From NCBI GenBank assembly GCA_026261815.1, contig JAMPIT010000510.1, positions 15,782,001-15,846,000 of the forward strand: 64,000 nucleotides of DNA, given 5' to 3'. Source of the DNA: Monarcha castaneiventris obscurior. Taxonomy: Eukaryota > Chordata > Aves > Passeriformes > Monarchidae. The notes beneath the pieces were generated by a model. It saw only the letters and a list, made by a program, of their open reading frames with translations, did not search any database and was not told the DNA's origin. This document shows, in pieces, positions 12,401 through 25,743 of the stretch (position 1 is its first letter; every line of letters begins with the position of its first letter). Both the position numbers and the translations under genes were made by a program.

Positions 12401-15400
12401 CAATTATTTAGGTAAAGTACAACTTAAGTACCCAGGAATAAATAGAAAGCAGTGAAAAAAATTACCTGAATTAGTCCTGAGAGTTCAGGTGTATTCTATG
12501 TCATTTTATACAGAGCATATCAAGACCTTAGTAGAGAAAAGATAAGTTGAAAACGTTTTACACAAATAATGAATTAAATCAATGCTTTAGAACTCTGTTA
12601 AAAAAATTCCAAGGCTTGTAGAAAGTTCATATCTGTGAAGTTTTTAAATTAATTTATTGGTAGCATGATAAAATTCCTGTGTTTTATTTCACTGATTAAC
12701 TCCTTCTGAATCTGGCAGATTTTTCCTAGGAAGGCAAAGTTTTAGTTGCATTCCTTGAGTAGTAATTACACAAGATTAGATTAGAATTTAGATGCCAGCA
12801 CCCTACCTTGCAACATGGAGAGCTGCATTAAGCAGGTTTCTGTTCCCTCACAGGGCTGCCTTGTCTGTCTCATGCCAACATACAATCTACATGCTCTCCA
12901 AAGGTACAAACCAGTTTCACAGCGGTAAACATGTTAAACAGGAGCACAGACTTTTAAAAAATCACGTCATAAATTCCATTTGAATTAAATAGACAGAAGG
13001 CACTGAAACAGTACTGGAAATAATATATTTAATGTGAGGTGCATATGCAGTTAAAATTGGATGGTTGCTATACAGATAGGGAGGCTTGTTCAGATTTGTT
13101 GCTTGCTCAGCAACATTAGCTCATCTCAGCCAGACTAATGTTTACGTCTAATGAATGACAGCATTAGAATATTTATAAAAACCTGTCACTATTCAAAAAT
13201 AGGAAACTTATTTTTAATATAAATGAAGATATAAACGAGAGATTTCCAGGTAATGAAGTCCCAGATGGGAAAAGGTAGGAAAGATTTTTGGTTTTAACAC
13301 CTTAATACCTAATGAAATTTTGTTTCCTGACACAAAGCCCTAGTTCTGAACTTGAAGGTTGTTGACCCAGTCTACACAGGCTCAGGATAGCACCAAAGAG
13401 CTGACCTAACTCACTGCATGCAGCCAAACCGTGCCTATCACACACGTGATTAGACCATTTTGCAAACATGACAGCTGGAGAACTTTCCACACCTTCCTGT
13501 TCAGCCTCCTGTTACTGTTCACAGCAGTCTGCAGGATTTGGGAGAGATTCCAGATCCCCTGCAAATCACAAATGCATCCACACAGACACATACTCCTTGT
13601 GTAACAGGTACTGAAGATGGACTATCAGGAGTCATCATCACTTTAATGATGAGCTCTCTGCTTTGTGGTGTGCTCTGGAGGTACTCTTAAGCCTCAAAAT
13701 ACTTTAGAGCTCTTTTAAAAGGCTGAGATTTATGGAGCTGTGTGATACAGAGTCATCTTCTTGACTGATGTAGAAACCCAAGAATATAAACCTAACTAAA
13801 GTCCTGCAGTGTGTCACAACTGAAATTATTGCAACTCTCAGTATTAACTGTGGAGATTTGGACATTTACCAATGCAGTTGCCAGATTCAGCAAGCTTGTG
13901 GCTAAATGATCTTGATGCTTTCCTGTTACTACTGAGTCAATCATTCTGAGATATTTTGTTATACTGAAGAAACCTCCAACTCTGATATGGGAAAAGAAGA
14001 ATATTTTTTGTTTGGCTGAAAACAAATATAATACTCCAGCAGACAGATGTCTATTGATTGCTTTTACACACTGAATAAGAAATTGTTTAATTTTTAAAAA
14101 TAAGACTTGATTCAACCTGAGAAGACTGATTTGATCTCAGTAGAAGTGTTTCTCAGCAGAATGCATATCGAAGTAATTCAATACCTGTTACTAAAGGTTA
14201 TGTCAGTTCCTAACATACAGAATAAAATTTTAGTGTTGAGGTTTAGGTTCCTGCTTTACATGTTGTTTGTTATCTTTTGGGTAAGGGTCCAAGTCTTACA
14301 TTTGCTAGAATGTAGCTTTACTTGTATTTCTTTAAAATACACAATATGGAAATTTGTACATTCATATTCAAAAAATATATACTAAAATTTAAGTTGCAGG
14401 ATCTTTTTTGGTTAATGAAAACAAAAAGGCATCACAGAACAAGTCAAGGCAGTATTCGAATAAAGGTTGTACATGACAAGAACAACAATGGAAACTGAAT
14501 TTGCAAGGTAATTAGCACATTCTATGACACTTTTCTAAAGCATATCAAGACCACTCTCTGCCTGTGTTCTTTTTATGTCTTGGGAAGAATATAAAAAGAA
14601 AGTGGAGATAAGATTTAATTATCACCTCTTCATGTTAGAACTGATTAGCATTTGCACATTTCCACATGGATTCTCTTTTGTAACAGAAACATTTGAGCTA
14701 TTATAATATCATAGAGGTCAAAGTGCTTTTAAACTAGTCCAAATAAAAACCAAATCTTATTTGTCTTTCTTCTGGTTTAAGCTGTTGACAGTAATTGAAT
14801 TGGTATTGAATATTCAAATTATTAAAGCATGTCTATATTGTTATTAACTTGGAATTTAACTCTTCTAAAATAATAGTGAGTAATGTTTGTGGGTGAATGA
14901 TGACAGCTTTTAAACAATTTTATTTCTCCTATGATCATCTCTCCTGAGAAAAGAAAAAAATATGGAATATAAGGGCAATAAATTTGCCTGTGGTGGCTGA
15001 ATTGTATGTGACCAGTGCAGAAGATGTTCAGCATTAAAGGCTGCAGGAGAGGCTTCTGCATTCATCTGTAACTGCTCTATCAGAAGTAGGTGCTGCAATG
15101 CTGGATTTGTGGGTTCACCTTCCAATGTATGAGTTCACAGAAAATTAGTATGAAATGGTAATAGTATTTGGAGGGTAATCTTTATCTTCCACAGATTTAA
15201 TATCATTTGATTTTAGGAAATATCTTCCTGTTGAGTATCAACATATTTTTTCAAGCATTAATAAAGGCAGGCATGAATCCCTAAACACTTGTTATCTATA
15301 GGCAGTATCTTTCAGTTGTGAAATGTTTGATCTGAGGCTTCATTCTGTTTGCAGTCCCTGCTAATTGTATCTGGGCATAGATGCTCCCCATGCAGTGGCA

Positions 15401-17032
15401 ATTTCACAGCTTTACTGGTTGAGCACATGTGCTCCCATGGCCTGCAAATGTGCAATAATGCTTTGGGCAATGACAGCAGCCATGTTTTCATTCCAGTAGT
15501 GTCTTTTCTCATTTTAAAATTTGTGCTCGAAGTTCAATTTTGTGTTATTTGCAGATGCAGAATCCTAATCTGTGGATATAGGCTGTGTGATGACATTTTG
15601 CCATAGTAAGGTATGGGAACAGTTTCATTAAGGAAATAATTATAAGGGCCAACATTTTTGTACATGAACCAGAGTTTTATGGTCTTCTTTTTAGATGCTT
15701 TATAGAAGGTTTATACAAAGGGCCTTGATTTTCCAAGGGGAACAAGGAAGACTGACTAGGTCCTCTTGAAAGAAGTCCCTGAAGACAGACTTGTAAACAT
15801 GACAAGTAAAAGGAAAGATGTTAAATCTTCACAAAGAAGTCTATCAGCAGTCAATACCTTCATTCATCCTTACAACTGCTTCTCCTGGCATGGTAAATTT
15901 AAAACAGAATCACACGAAAATGAGTCTAAATATCAACAGAATAATGTGTTTACTAATAGATGAATATTGCTGCATGCACATGTTTTAAAAACAGCTTTCT
16001 ACCAATAATAATAATAAAAAAATTCATTTTCATTTAAACATAGTTTGATAAATCCTGAAAGGTAACAGCATGAAAAGGGACCATCAACAAGTCTGTGTGC
16101 GTTCCAGATTAACAATATACCTTTAAACACTCGTCCCACAGAGTTCAGGATTTTCAGCACTATTGACTGCTGCACATATTTTCTCACATTATCTTTTGTG
16201 GATCTCAGCTGTGCTTTCTGTTTCTGTAAGTTTCATTAATACTCAGGCATACTCAGCCTGCACTGCAACCTAGTTTTACTCTGACTTTTAAAATGCCTCC
16301 CAGAATTATCCTGTTTATTCTTCTACTCAAGACCTATATTAGTTTGCTCTCTGCATATATCCCTATGGCCCCTTCCTCTAGAAAGCCTAAATCTTCTCAT
16401 TCACAAAATACTGAAACTCTGGATTGTGCTACAGTGGAATATTAGACCTTTTTTATCCCACTGCTGTAAGTTATGTCACCTTTCAACCATCTCTTTCTGT
16501 ATCATGTCTTTGTTTGATGGTCTTTTACCATCTTGCTCCAGATCACCAGAACAAGTTGATGTCTTAGATTAATTTTATTTTACTTCAGCATTAAATAATT
16601 TTTACAAAGCTTAAAGTGAGAATCCTGCCACTGAAGAGAAATTAAAGCCTTTTAAACTCTGTAAGACTCTCTAATTGTTTTACCAATTTGATGTCTTTTC
16701 ATGGAGATATACAACAGTGTAAGCCAATATGCAAATAAGAAATCACTGTGTACATATGAAGCTGTATAATTTCTGAAAAATGCAAGTTAGTAGGCTTTTT
16801 CTTATTGTGTTTCATTAAAAACACATTTTTTTTAATCTTGAAAGATTGAATGAATGAATACAGAAAACTCGAAAAATGCTTATAAATGAGAGGTAATTAT
16901 GATCTGCAAATTTCACCTCTTAGTTTCAAAGTGCTCGGGTACAAGACTGGTTTGCATCAGGTTATAGTTTTTTGAGCTACTCTTACTGACTAATGACTAA
17001 TGAGATGAGGAAGGGGAACACTTACCAGTTTT
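9416..17032. other. Non-coding unique sequence, no gene seen
   Basis: AT-rich single-copy-looking DNA with no long open frame (the longest is about 107 codons, at 13792-14115 on the minus strand, with no recognisable domain). Near 9617-9671 the word TCAGCTCA(A/G)G occurs three times, two of them 14 bases apart. A short AAT repeat lies near 16004-16016. No mobile element or RNA gene was recognised. Confidence 0.6.
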
Positions 17033-17227
17033 GGATTTAATGATCAGACACACTTTGGAACAGATGAAAATAAGGTTTGCTTCACCTGTGGTGGATAAAA
17101 CAGAGCTATGACCTTCAGGTGCTATAAGAAAGGCTCAGGTTATGCCATCAAAAACACCACAGTGAAGCACTATGTGAACTTCCTGGGGAGATTAGAGAAC
17201 ATCAGTCACTACAGGTGTGCAGAGTAG
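17033..17227 (+). pseudogene. Possible short coding remnant, Ig-like spacing (weak)
   Basis: In one plus-strand frame the segment reads as protein-like sequence with a single in-frame TAA at 17096-17098. Before the stop it ends with the residues VCFTCGG. After it, 42 residues run to a TAG at 17225-17227 and include TFRCYKKGSG and later LENISHYRCAE. The two cysteines are 32 residues apart and the second sits in a Y-x-C context, which recalls the end of an immunoglobulin-like domain. This is only a visual resemblance: I see no clear splice sites, and the frame is short enough to be chance. Confidence 0.15.
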
Positions 17228-19127
17228 GCTGTGTTTTCTCTCCAGAACTGCTTATTTTCATGAAAAACTACTGGATTTATAGATAAAGGAATATAGAATT
17301 GTCCATGGCAGGAGACAGAAAACACCTTTTTGAATTTGACTCAACATTACAGGGAGTCAGACTATGCAAACATTTAAAATAGGAGGAAGCCTATAACAAA
17401 ACTTGACCAGCCTCTCTGTGTAACAAGAGTCTCAATCTCAGAAAAAGCAGGGAGAATCGAATGCAAGACTAATTTTCCACTTGTAAAAATCCCTGTTTGT
17501 AGAAATTGGATAGTCTCTTTCAAGGAACATTTATAGTTCACAGAAACAGATTTAGTCTGTCTGTCCGAGGGAGAAGATTGTAAGAGTTGGGGCTTCATAC
17601 GCGACAGAGGATAAGCTAGTTTTAAATTACGTTTTGTACTGGTGTCAAACATGTAAGAAGCCTTATGCTCTTAAATGTGCTGTGGTGACCATAGTAATGA
17701 TTCCATTAAACATCTTACAGAAAAGGAATAAGAACCTCTAGACTAAACCAAAATAAACATTACTGAGCACTGGTTCCTCCAGTTTATCGTCAATTTTTTT
17801 CCAGCCTAGAAGTGCATCAATCAGTCATCATATTGCACTGTGTTTGCCTCACCTTTTCATGTTTCTTGTTTTAAACTGTTTTGATGCTACAAGCTGTCTT
17901 TTGCAAAGGCAGTCATGCCTAAACCTAAGGGAGAAAAGGGAGAGTTCCCCTGCTATGTGTCACCTCTACTGAGGAGTATGTTGACCTCGATATCTATGGC
18001 ATTAAACAATAAAAACACCCTTTTGAGTTTGGTTTCTGTACTTCCCCTCAGGAGTCTGAGTTGAGGCTTTTGCCTTTCCTGGAAAACAAAGAGGTCTGGA
18101 TGCCTGAAGGGGGCCTGGCTCCTCCCTAGCGCCCTGACCTGAGCACAAGCATGCGCTCGCCTGAGATGCCGGGTCTCACGCCATCCCTCATTACGGGTCA
18201 AATCTCACAGTGTGCTTTGTCTTTGTGTGCTCCATTAACTGTTTATCCTCTGCAGGCTGGGCAAGGTCAGGGCACTTGAAGCTGGTGAAACTCTTCCTTT
18301 ATGATAGGGAGTAGACCAGCCAACTGCATGAAATAAAATATTATTTGAGAGTTCAGATTGAACAGAAGGGAATAAACAAAGTCTGGAATGAACTGCCAGC
18401 AAACATTTGTTCTTACCAGATGTAATAAGATCAGGAAGTAACTGGGTGATACTCAGGTCCTCTCTGGCCCACACAGACTGGATGTGATTCTCTCACTCCA
18501 GGTCCACAAAAATATGTAAGCTAAGCACTAATACAGAAAATATTTATGAATTATCACAGCAGAGATGCATATGAGCATAGCTGTATCTCAGCAAGGCTAT
18601 GCTGGGTTTCATTGGTTACAGCTCTGGCTGTGACAGTAGTATGTCATATGCAATACAGCATTCAAATTTGAGGGGATAAATTGGATTTGACTTTAAATTA
18701 ATTAAGTATTCTTAATTTAAATATTTGATGAGAAAAAAACCCGTTAAAACTATAGGTCTCCCACTTTTTTCCAACTTCATTACTGAGGCTAAAGTGCTTA
18801 AGAAAAATGCATGTTAGTAATCTTTCCCAAACTGGGTTACTCTTGATTCAAGTAATCATAGTGATCATAAAAGACACTGCAATTAGAGTGTGCAAAGCAC
18901 ATTCAAACTACAGGTATTGGAATAACAATGTCTAATTGAGTATAATTCTGTCATTACACTGTCTCAAGGCCCCATAAGCATGTAAGCTCATGACAAACAT
19001 TAACCTTACCATTACTCAGCAAAACACTTGCCTGTGCAGTGTTCTCTAACTGAGAGGGGCAGTTCTTGGATGCCTGAATGGTTCCCCAGAAGTAAGTTTG
19101 AAATTCATTCAAAGGAAAGGATCCACT
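17228..19127. other. Non-coding sequence with a local CpG cluster
   Basis: No recognisable gene. The stretch 18130-18195 carries six CpG dinucleotides in 66 bases (AGCGCC, ATGCGCTCGCC, CCGGG, ACGCC, ACGGG), which stands out against a CpG-depleted background. It is far too short to be a CpG island. A minus-strand frame of 82 codons covers it, with no recognisable product. Confidence 0.55.
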
Positions 19128-19224
19128 AGGTCTAGTGAGTGACATCCCTTCCCACGGCATGGGGTTTGGAACCAGATGATCTTTAAAGCTCCTTCCAACT
19201 CAAGCCTTTTTATGATTCTATGAA
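19128..19224 (+). mobile_element. CR1 LINE 3'-end fragment
   Basis: The sequence matches the well-known 3' untranslated end of avian CR1. It contains GACATCCCTTCCCACGGCA, then GGTTTGGAACCAGATGATC, then CTCCTTCCAACTCAAG, and ends with the typical TATGATTCTATGA. Only the last 100 bases or so are present, as expected for heavy 5' truncation during target-primed reverse transcription. No open frame remains. Plus orientation is clear from the terminal ATTCTATGA motif. Confidence 0.88.
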
Positions 19225-22200
19225 TCGTGTAAAACCTGATAGCTGGGCATGATCTCACTGGGACCACGTATAAATTTAGCAGGACAATTTCATAATGTGC
19301 CTTTTTGTATCTGAATATTCCCTGTTTCCCATTCCCTCTATTGGGGGAGATACAGAAGGTACTAGGATGAATTAGATCAGTTTAGAGCATCTGTTTGTGA
19401 AAACCTTTCTCATTATATAGAAACTAATAAAGAATATTAAATTAAACAACTCATCCATGCTCCATTTTTGTTTCTGGGTTTTTTTTTAAATTTATTACAG
19501 TATGACTTTGGGCTAGAGTTGAAAATGTTCATTTTTTATTTATTTGCTGCAAATAATCAACATATAATCTCTTCATTTAATATTTTAGGGATTTGGATTC
19601 AGAAACTTGTAGTTGGAATATATTTAATTTGAGTATTAGACTGGTATGAAGAGGACTGCTTTATTCTTTTTGTGAACAGAAGTTTCAAGTCTTTCAAACA
19701 AAATGACCAGTTCTTCTTCACAGTCATTATCAGAACAATCCAACAGGGTGTGCTCATGTACTGTGAGAGCTGAAGCTGCTTACAGTTAAAAGATGTTTTT
19801 CCTATCTCTTGTTCTTCCTCTTTAAAAATAATTAATTGTAAAAGCTGCATTCCCTGTCAAGTTTTTCAATGACATATAACATCTCCAGAAGAAACAAGCA
19901 TCGTCTTACATAATTAAATGGAGGAAGAGAGGGAATTCTAGATGAGAACAGTGGGAGTAAAACTTTTTTTACAGAAAGTCAGTATTTAACAGCAATAGCA
20001 CAGGGATCCACCAAGCTTTTTGTGTTAGTGAAAGTACTGAGCTGTGCCCTGGTGATTAACCCCATGGCCAGCTTGTGCATGGCACTGCACTTTTAGAGAG
20101 GCAATCTGCTGTGAGGCCGGAGGAACTGAAAGCAGAGTCCTGGGGAATGGCAGAGCTGAAATGGGTTCTTCTGCTGGGGGATGCTTGAAAAAGGTTCTGC
20201 TGGATAAATGTATGATATACAGCATATATGAAGATATGCTGAAGTTGTTGCAGCTCAGATAATTTTTTTCCAATAAAAACTGTATTTGTGTGGGATGGAT
20301 GCCCATGACCACAGCTAATATTCAGCATTGGAGACAGCACAAGAACTAGATGCAAATGCATAACCTTCCTCATAATGAATCTTCTGACAAAGCTGGAATG
20401 GTTTCCCAATCTGTTTATAGAAACATTTTAAACACTTGATACTGAAATCTGTTCTCTGAATAAAAACAATAAAATAAAGGTCTGCTCAATATGGGCAGGA
20501 GCAGGGTGTGTTTGATGCCATCCAGCACACATCTGGATGGGCTGAATATTCTGAAAAAGGCAGACATGGGCAGTTGAAAGGCAGTGCTACACAGCAGGGA
20601 ACAGGATGCTGTACTGTTAAAGTCACAAAATTTGGACTTCGTTTGGTACCTCAATTGTCAATTATCAGCTGTGAAGTAGCTCAGACCAACCAACAGGTTA
20701 CTGCTGGATGGGAAGTTAATGTACATTTTCATAGTCTGATGCCTTAGCCCACAGCAAATTCAAGAGGCTTAGAGAAATCTGAAGTGCATGAAACAGCTGA
20801 GAGAGCTGATTTTATGAAGGGCTGCTGCACAGTTACTCCCTCAGGGAAGTAATTTATTCTGTGCCTCAAAACCCAGACTCAAATAAGAATATTTTTGTTG
20901 CTCAGCAGGTCGTCAAAAGATAAAGTTCATTACTGATTAAAATTAGCAGTCATTTCATTGCCATCATTAATATTGTAATGATACCTAGTTATGTAGATTA
21001 TTTCCATCTCTTTCATAGTGCCACAGCACTGCGGTTTAATAAAATAACATTTTAGAGAAAGGGGATAACTTGACCTGAAAAGGTAAACTCCTAAATCTCC
21101 ACAGCTGCAGCTGCATGGTTCCACATAACACATGGACAGACACACTCTGTTTCCCTTGAAGAATTCCCAAAGATCTAAATCTGTGTGTTCTTGTAAAAAC
21201 ATTCTGTGTGCCAAGCCCCCACTGATGTTCCCTTGCAACATAATTACCATGGGATACCTCCCTACAGGTGAGATCTTTCTCTTTGGAAAAATGCTTGCAG
21301 CATTCTGGGACCTCTCTCATCCACATACCATGTAAAACTCAACTCTGAGGATTAGCCTGCCTTGCCTTTCTCTTCTTTTCCACAGTCACAGTCTTTCTTC
21401 CTTGCTCTAGGCTTTAGGACACTTTGCTGCATTTCAATTTGGTAAAACTGAGAGCCTATAACAACTGAATATGATACACAAGGGTTTAGAAAGGCCTTCT
21501 AGCGCAAGAACTAGAGACTTGGTAAGATCTTACTACCTGACATGGTTAATTTTTGAATCCATCAGCATTAAGAACTTATTCCTGCTAAAAATGTTGCCCC
21601 TATGCATCAATTACAATCATATACCTTTAGACATTCCTTACTATAAATCGGAGAAGACATGTCTGGTACAGTACTAGTATAAGTATATTTGAAAAAAGCC
21701 AGCCCTGAAGTCTGTGAACACTGGAAAGATTTCATCAAGCTTTATTCGAAAATTCCCCATCATTCTCATTAGAGTGATTATAAGAATGTAGTGGATAAGA
21801 TACATCCCTGAGTTTATTAGTCTTCAGTTCTTTTTCAGTACATCTTCCAATTCAGCTCATATTCTTAAAATGAACAGTGATTTTATATGTCTTGGTTCTT
21901 GCCTAGTTTAAGATGTTTTCAAAAAGCATGCTACTTAGAAACTGCCTATTGCCTCCCTTAGGAAAAACAGCTCAAAAAATGCAAATATATTGCAAGAGGC
22001 TCATAATGTGTGAGGATGCAGTTTTTTCAGTGTTGAATTTCACTTGAGTCCCTTTCTCTGTGATAAGGAAATTCGCATTTTGAACTAAGATTTCAAAAGT
22101 GTATGGGAGCTGATTTGATACCAGAATTAACAGTCTCCTGTACCTATGCACATATTTAGGGATGAAACAAAAAGAAGCAAATCCCATGAAGCACAAATTT

Positions 22201-25200
22201 CTTGGGTTCACATAATTAGCCTATATTGCTGTCTGGCTTCCCTAAAAACAGAAGCTCAGCAAATGTCACATTCATGCAGTCTGGTGTTTCATTTTCCCAG
22301 TTGTCCTTTTTCTCCTTTATGACTTCTGCATTTAAGCTTGTGCAGATTCAACAAACAGGAAAAAGACTGTGTAACAGTAACATTCAGTGAGTCATAATCT
22401 CTTTGTACATGGAAGCATCTTTACTTCTATAACCAGACAGGGAGAGAGTTGAGGCGTTAGCATTGTTGTCACTGGTACCAAATAATAGTTGAACAGTTTC
22501 TGCTGCAACAGGTTATGTCTTAAGGATCAATTTGTAATGCAGACTGCAAACCTGTCTGATTTATGAAGCAGCTGCTATCTTCAGGAGCAGATCCTGTCAG
22601 ACACATTAGTCTGGCCACACTGTGAGAAAAAAAGTAGATTATGCCCTTTAGACCCACAATGAATTATGAAACCCTCCAGCTTCTCACCAGAAATGATAAT
22701 AATGTGAGGAAAGGAGAGATAATTTGCTTTTATTGGTCTCACAAATGACAGCTCATATTTAGACATCTGGGGCAATTGTTTCCAAAATTAAGAGACTCAA
22801 AATAGCACTTGTTTGTCTAAAATCAGCTCATTCTTCAATATTTAATTCAATACTGGCAGTATTTCTGATATTCTTAGTTAAAATGGTGAGAAAATTCAGT
22901 TTCATTAAAATGTTCCAAAATTATTACTGCCAAAAATAATTTTAGAATTAATTTTTCAGGCAGACTTAAAGAAATATATGACATGAAGATGAAATTACAA
23001 GACATTGGAGCTAAAAGGAATGGATTTTTCAAAGACACAAGGATATAGAGAAATGCCAGAGGGACTTATTTTCTCATGGAACATCAAATAAAACTGAACA
23101 GAACTAAGAGAAATGAGGTCTGCAGAGAGATTGGCAAACACTCACGAGGTAACTTTGTGCCTGTAATATGATGCAAAATATATCACAGGACAACAGCGAC
23201 TCCCTGAGAGAGATGGACAGTCTGAAATAGTTGTAATTATTGATTAAGAATCTCAGTCTTACTAGTCAGTAAGACTTTGGAAAACATGAAACAGTATCTT
23301 CTTTTATCTAATTATACTAAAAATTATTAGATCCCGTTGTGTGAGCACTGCGGAAGTGCTCTCAATTGGCAAAAGTTGCACAGACAATTTCTACTTAAAA
23401 TGGCATAAACTGAAAAGGTTTTTAATTTCAATTTCCTCTTGCAAAGGCTGGTTGCCAAAAAGCTCTTTTCACTATTGCTCAGACGTTGGTGGGCAATTTG
23501 TTCCAAACTCTTTCACCTTCTATGGAAAGGATCTTTGTGCTAGCTGTTTCCTCATCCTATTTCCCTCCTATTTCTGTAGAGGGGAAAAAAAAGCTAATTC
23601 TCTAGGGTGCAGAAGATCCCACATGTTCAGAATGGGTAAACACCTTCGAAGAGCATATGTATGACAGTCTTTCCCAGTGTAGTTGCTCATATTTTCCCCG
23701 TGACTGAATTATGCACATGTGGGTCCATATAAATAGAAGAGAGACGAAGTGGAAAAACAGCCTCCTCTTTCACACTTTTTCAATATCTAGGGCTCAGAAT
23801 TCATAAATACCACAAGCTACTGCTGCTGTCCTCATTAATATCTCTGACTGCAAAGTTAAGTATTTGAGGAGGTAGCTAAGAACCAGTCTTGCCAGAGTCC
23901 TGGACCAAACTTTCTGTCAGAGTTGGGAGATCCAGCAGGGTTACTTGGACATGTATTTATTTTTGATGATACATACAGAAATGTACGCTAGTTTCACGGC
24001 ATACTGAAAAATTGCCCACACCAGATATGGATTGTTCCTTCATGGCCAGTCCTTGAAAAATATTAACATTAGAGTCTTGGATGGATGCCAGCCTTTCCGC
24101 TCAGTCAGAGTCATATGGCTCTGCTGTACCTTGTGTTAGACCTTGTCTCCCACCTTTGGCTACTAAGGGCCTCTGAATGCTCACAGAAAGTACAAAACCC
24201 CACTGAGACCTAGGAACCAGCAGATCTCTCTGAAGACCATAAGCAAAAACAGCCTGGCCAACAGCATAGCAACAATCTCAATAGTATAAACATATTTTAG
24301 CAGCAAGAAAACAACCAAGAAGTCCTGTGAGATAACACAACCTAGATATCCCTGGATCCTGCCCTGCCCCAGTGTGATGTATGTTCCATGGTCCCATTGG
24401 CCCTGATGGCTGGTTTGGTCCAGAGAAAGAGGCAGCTGAGTCTCTTTGCCTCCCAAATGCATGTGGATAAGCTATGTCAGACACCCTGAGATGCTTGTCC
24501 CCAGCCCCTGTAAGTATTTGACAAGGGGAAGTAAAATTGCAGGTGCTCTTTCCTCTCCAGGGCCTGCAAGAACCTCCCTCCCTGCAGCAGGAGGGAGCAC
24601 ATGAGATGGATATACAAGGCCCAAGCTGCACTATGCCAGACAAGGAAAAATAGCACAATTCAGATTTAAGTATTTCTTAGGAGCTCTGCTCTGTGTTTGG
24701 TAGACAGGCACAATTCTTCAGCTGGTCGCTAATGAGCTCTGCCTGAGCAGTGCACAAGCAATGGTCCAAAATAGCTGGGTTGCTTTGCTCTGCTTTTATT
24801 TGATTCTGCAGCCCAGGTCTTGTATCTATTTTCTACCCTCCCAAGTGCTAATGGTTTCTGACTTCTGAACCAGTGTTTGCTGGGGCAGAGCAAATGCCTC
24901 TGGTTTTCTGTTCAGGCTCAGTGCCAGCCACAAACCTCTAATCACATTAAATCCTGCTGCTCTCTGTAAAGAAACTCTGGACACCAACACTGCATTCAAG
25001 GCTCTCCTTTTGTTTAGCAGCACTGCTCTGCCCACAGTCTCATCAATAACAACATTAAAGACCATTTATATGCACAGCTGGACACTCTGGAAAACTGATT
25101 GGTCTAACAGGCAGCAGATGAGCACTCCAATCATTTAACACTATTAGATAATAGAGCCCACTGGTTTTTTCAATCCATAAAAAGGTCTTTCCTGTGCTCA

Positions 25201-25743
25201 AACCTTATGTCTTTAAAGAATATACATTTTACATTAACACTATTCTTTCATGAGAAAAAAAAGAGCCTTTTTTTCATTAAGTAGGCAGAGAGTCCTGTTT
25301 CCTGAGACTGTGAATCATTACTGAGACAGAGGACAGATGAAGTATAGGTGGTCAAGACCAAGGTTGGTTCATGTTGTAAAGCATTTAGAAGAACATAACA
25401 CAAGACTAGAGAAACCAGCTAACTTATGGGAGGAACATGTTCTTATGTGCACGGTATATTGGGCGAGTATTTTGGTGGAGAATATCAAAATAAATAGGGT
25501 AATATAAGTCTAATTTAAAAGCAATTATTTCAGAGAAATGACAGAAAAAATTAATTATATTAAAAATTCAACAAGGAACTAACCAGCCAACCAACCAATG
25601 ACATTGAAAAACAGTAAAACTGCACTTTGTGCAACACTGTCTTGGTGTTATTCTGACTTCCAAAGTTCTCACTCAAAATCGGGCTCTTTGCCATCCTACA
25701 GGAGTCTTAAATTCAGTGATTTTTGAGGAATTGGAATACACCA
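19225..25743. other. Non-coding unique sequence, no gene seen
   Basis: AT-rich DNA with scattered frames up to about 126 codons (24278-24658, minus strand), none with a recognisable domain. A stretch at about 24480-25070 is somewhat GC-richer and carries longer chance frames on the minus strand. No mobile element, RNA gene or promoter was recognised. Confidence 0.6.

Noticed and set aside
24826..25065. 79-codon minus-strand frame with protein-like look
   Set aside because: Not similar to any family I know, no splice context, and sits in a GC-richer patch.
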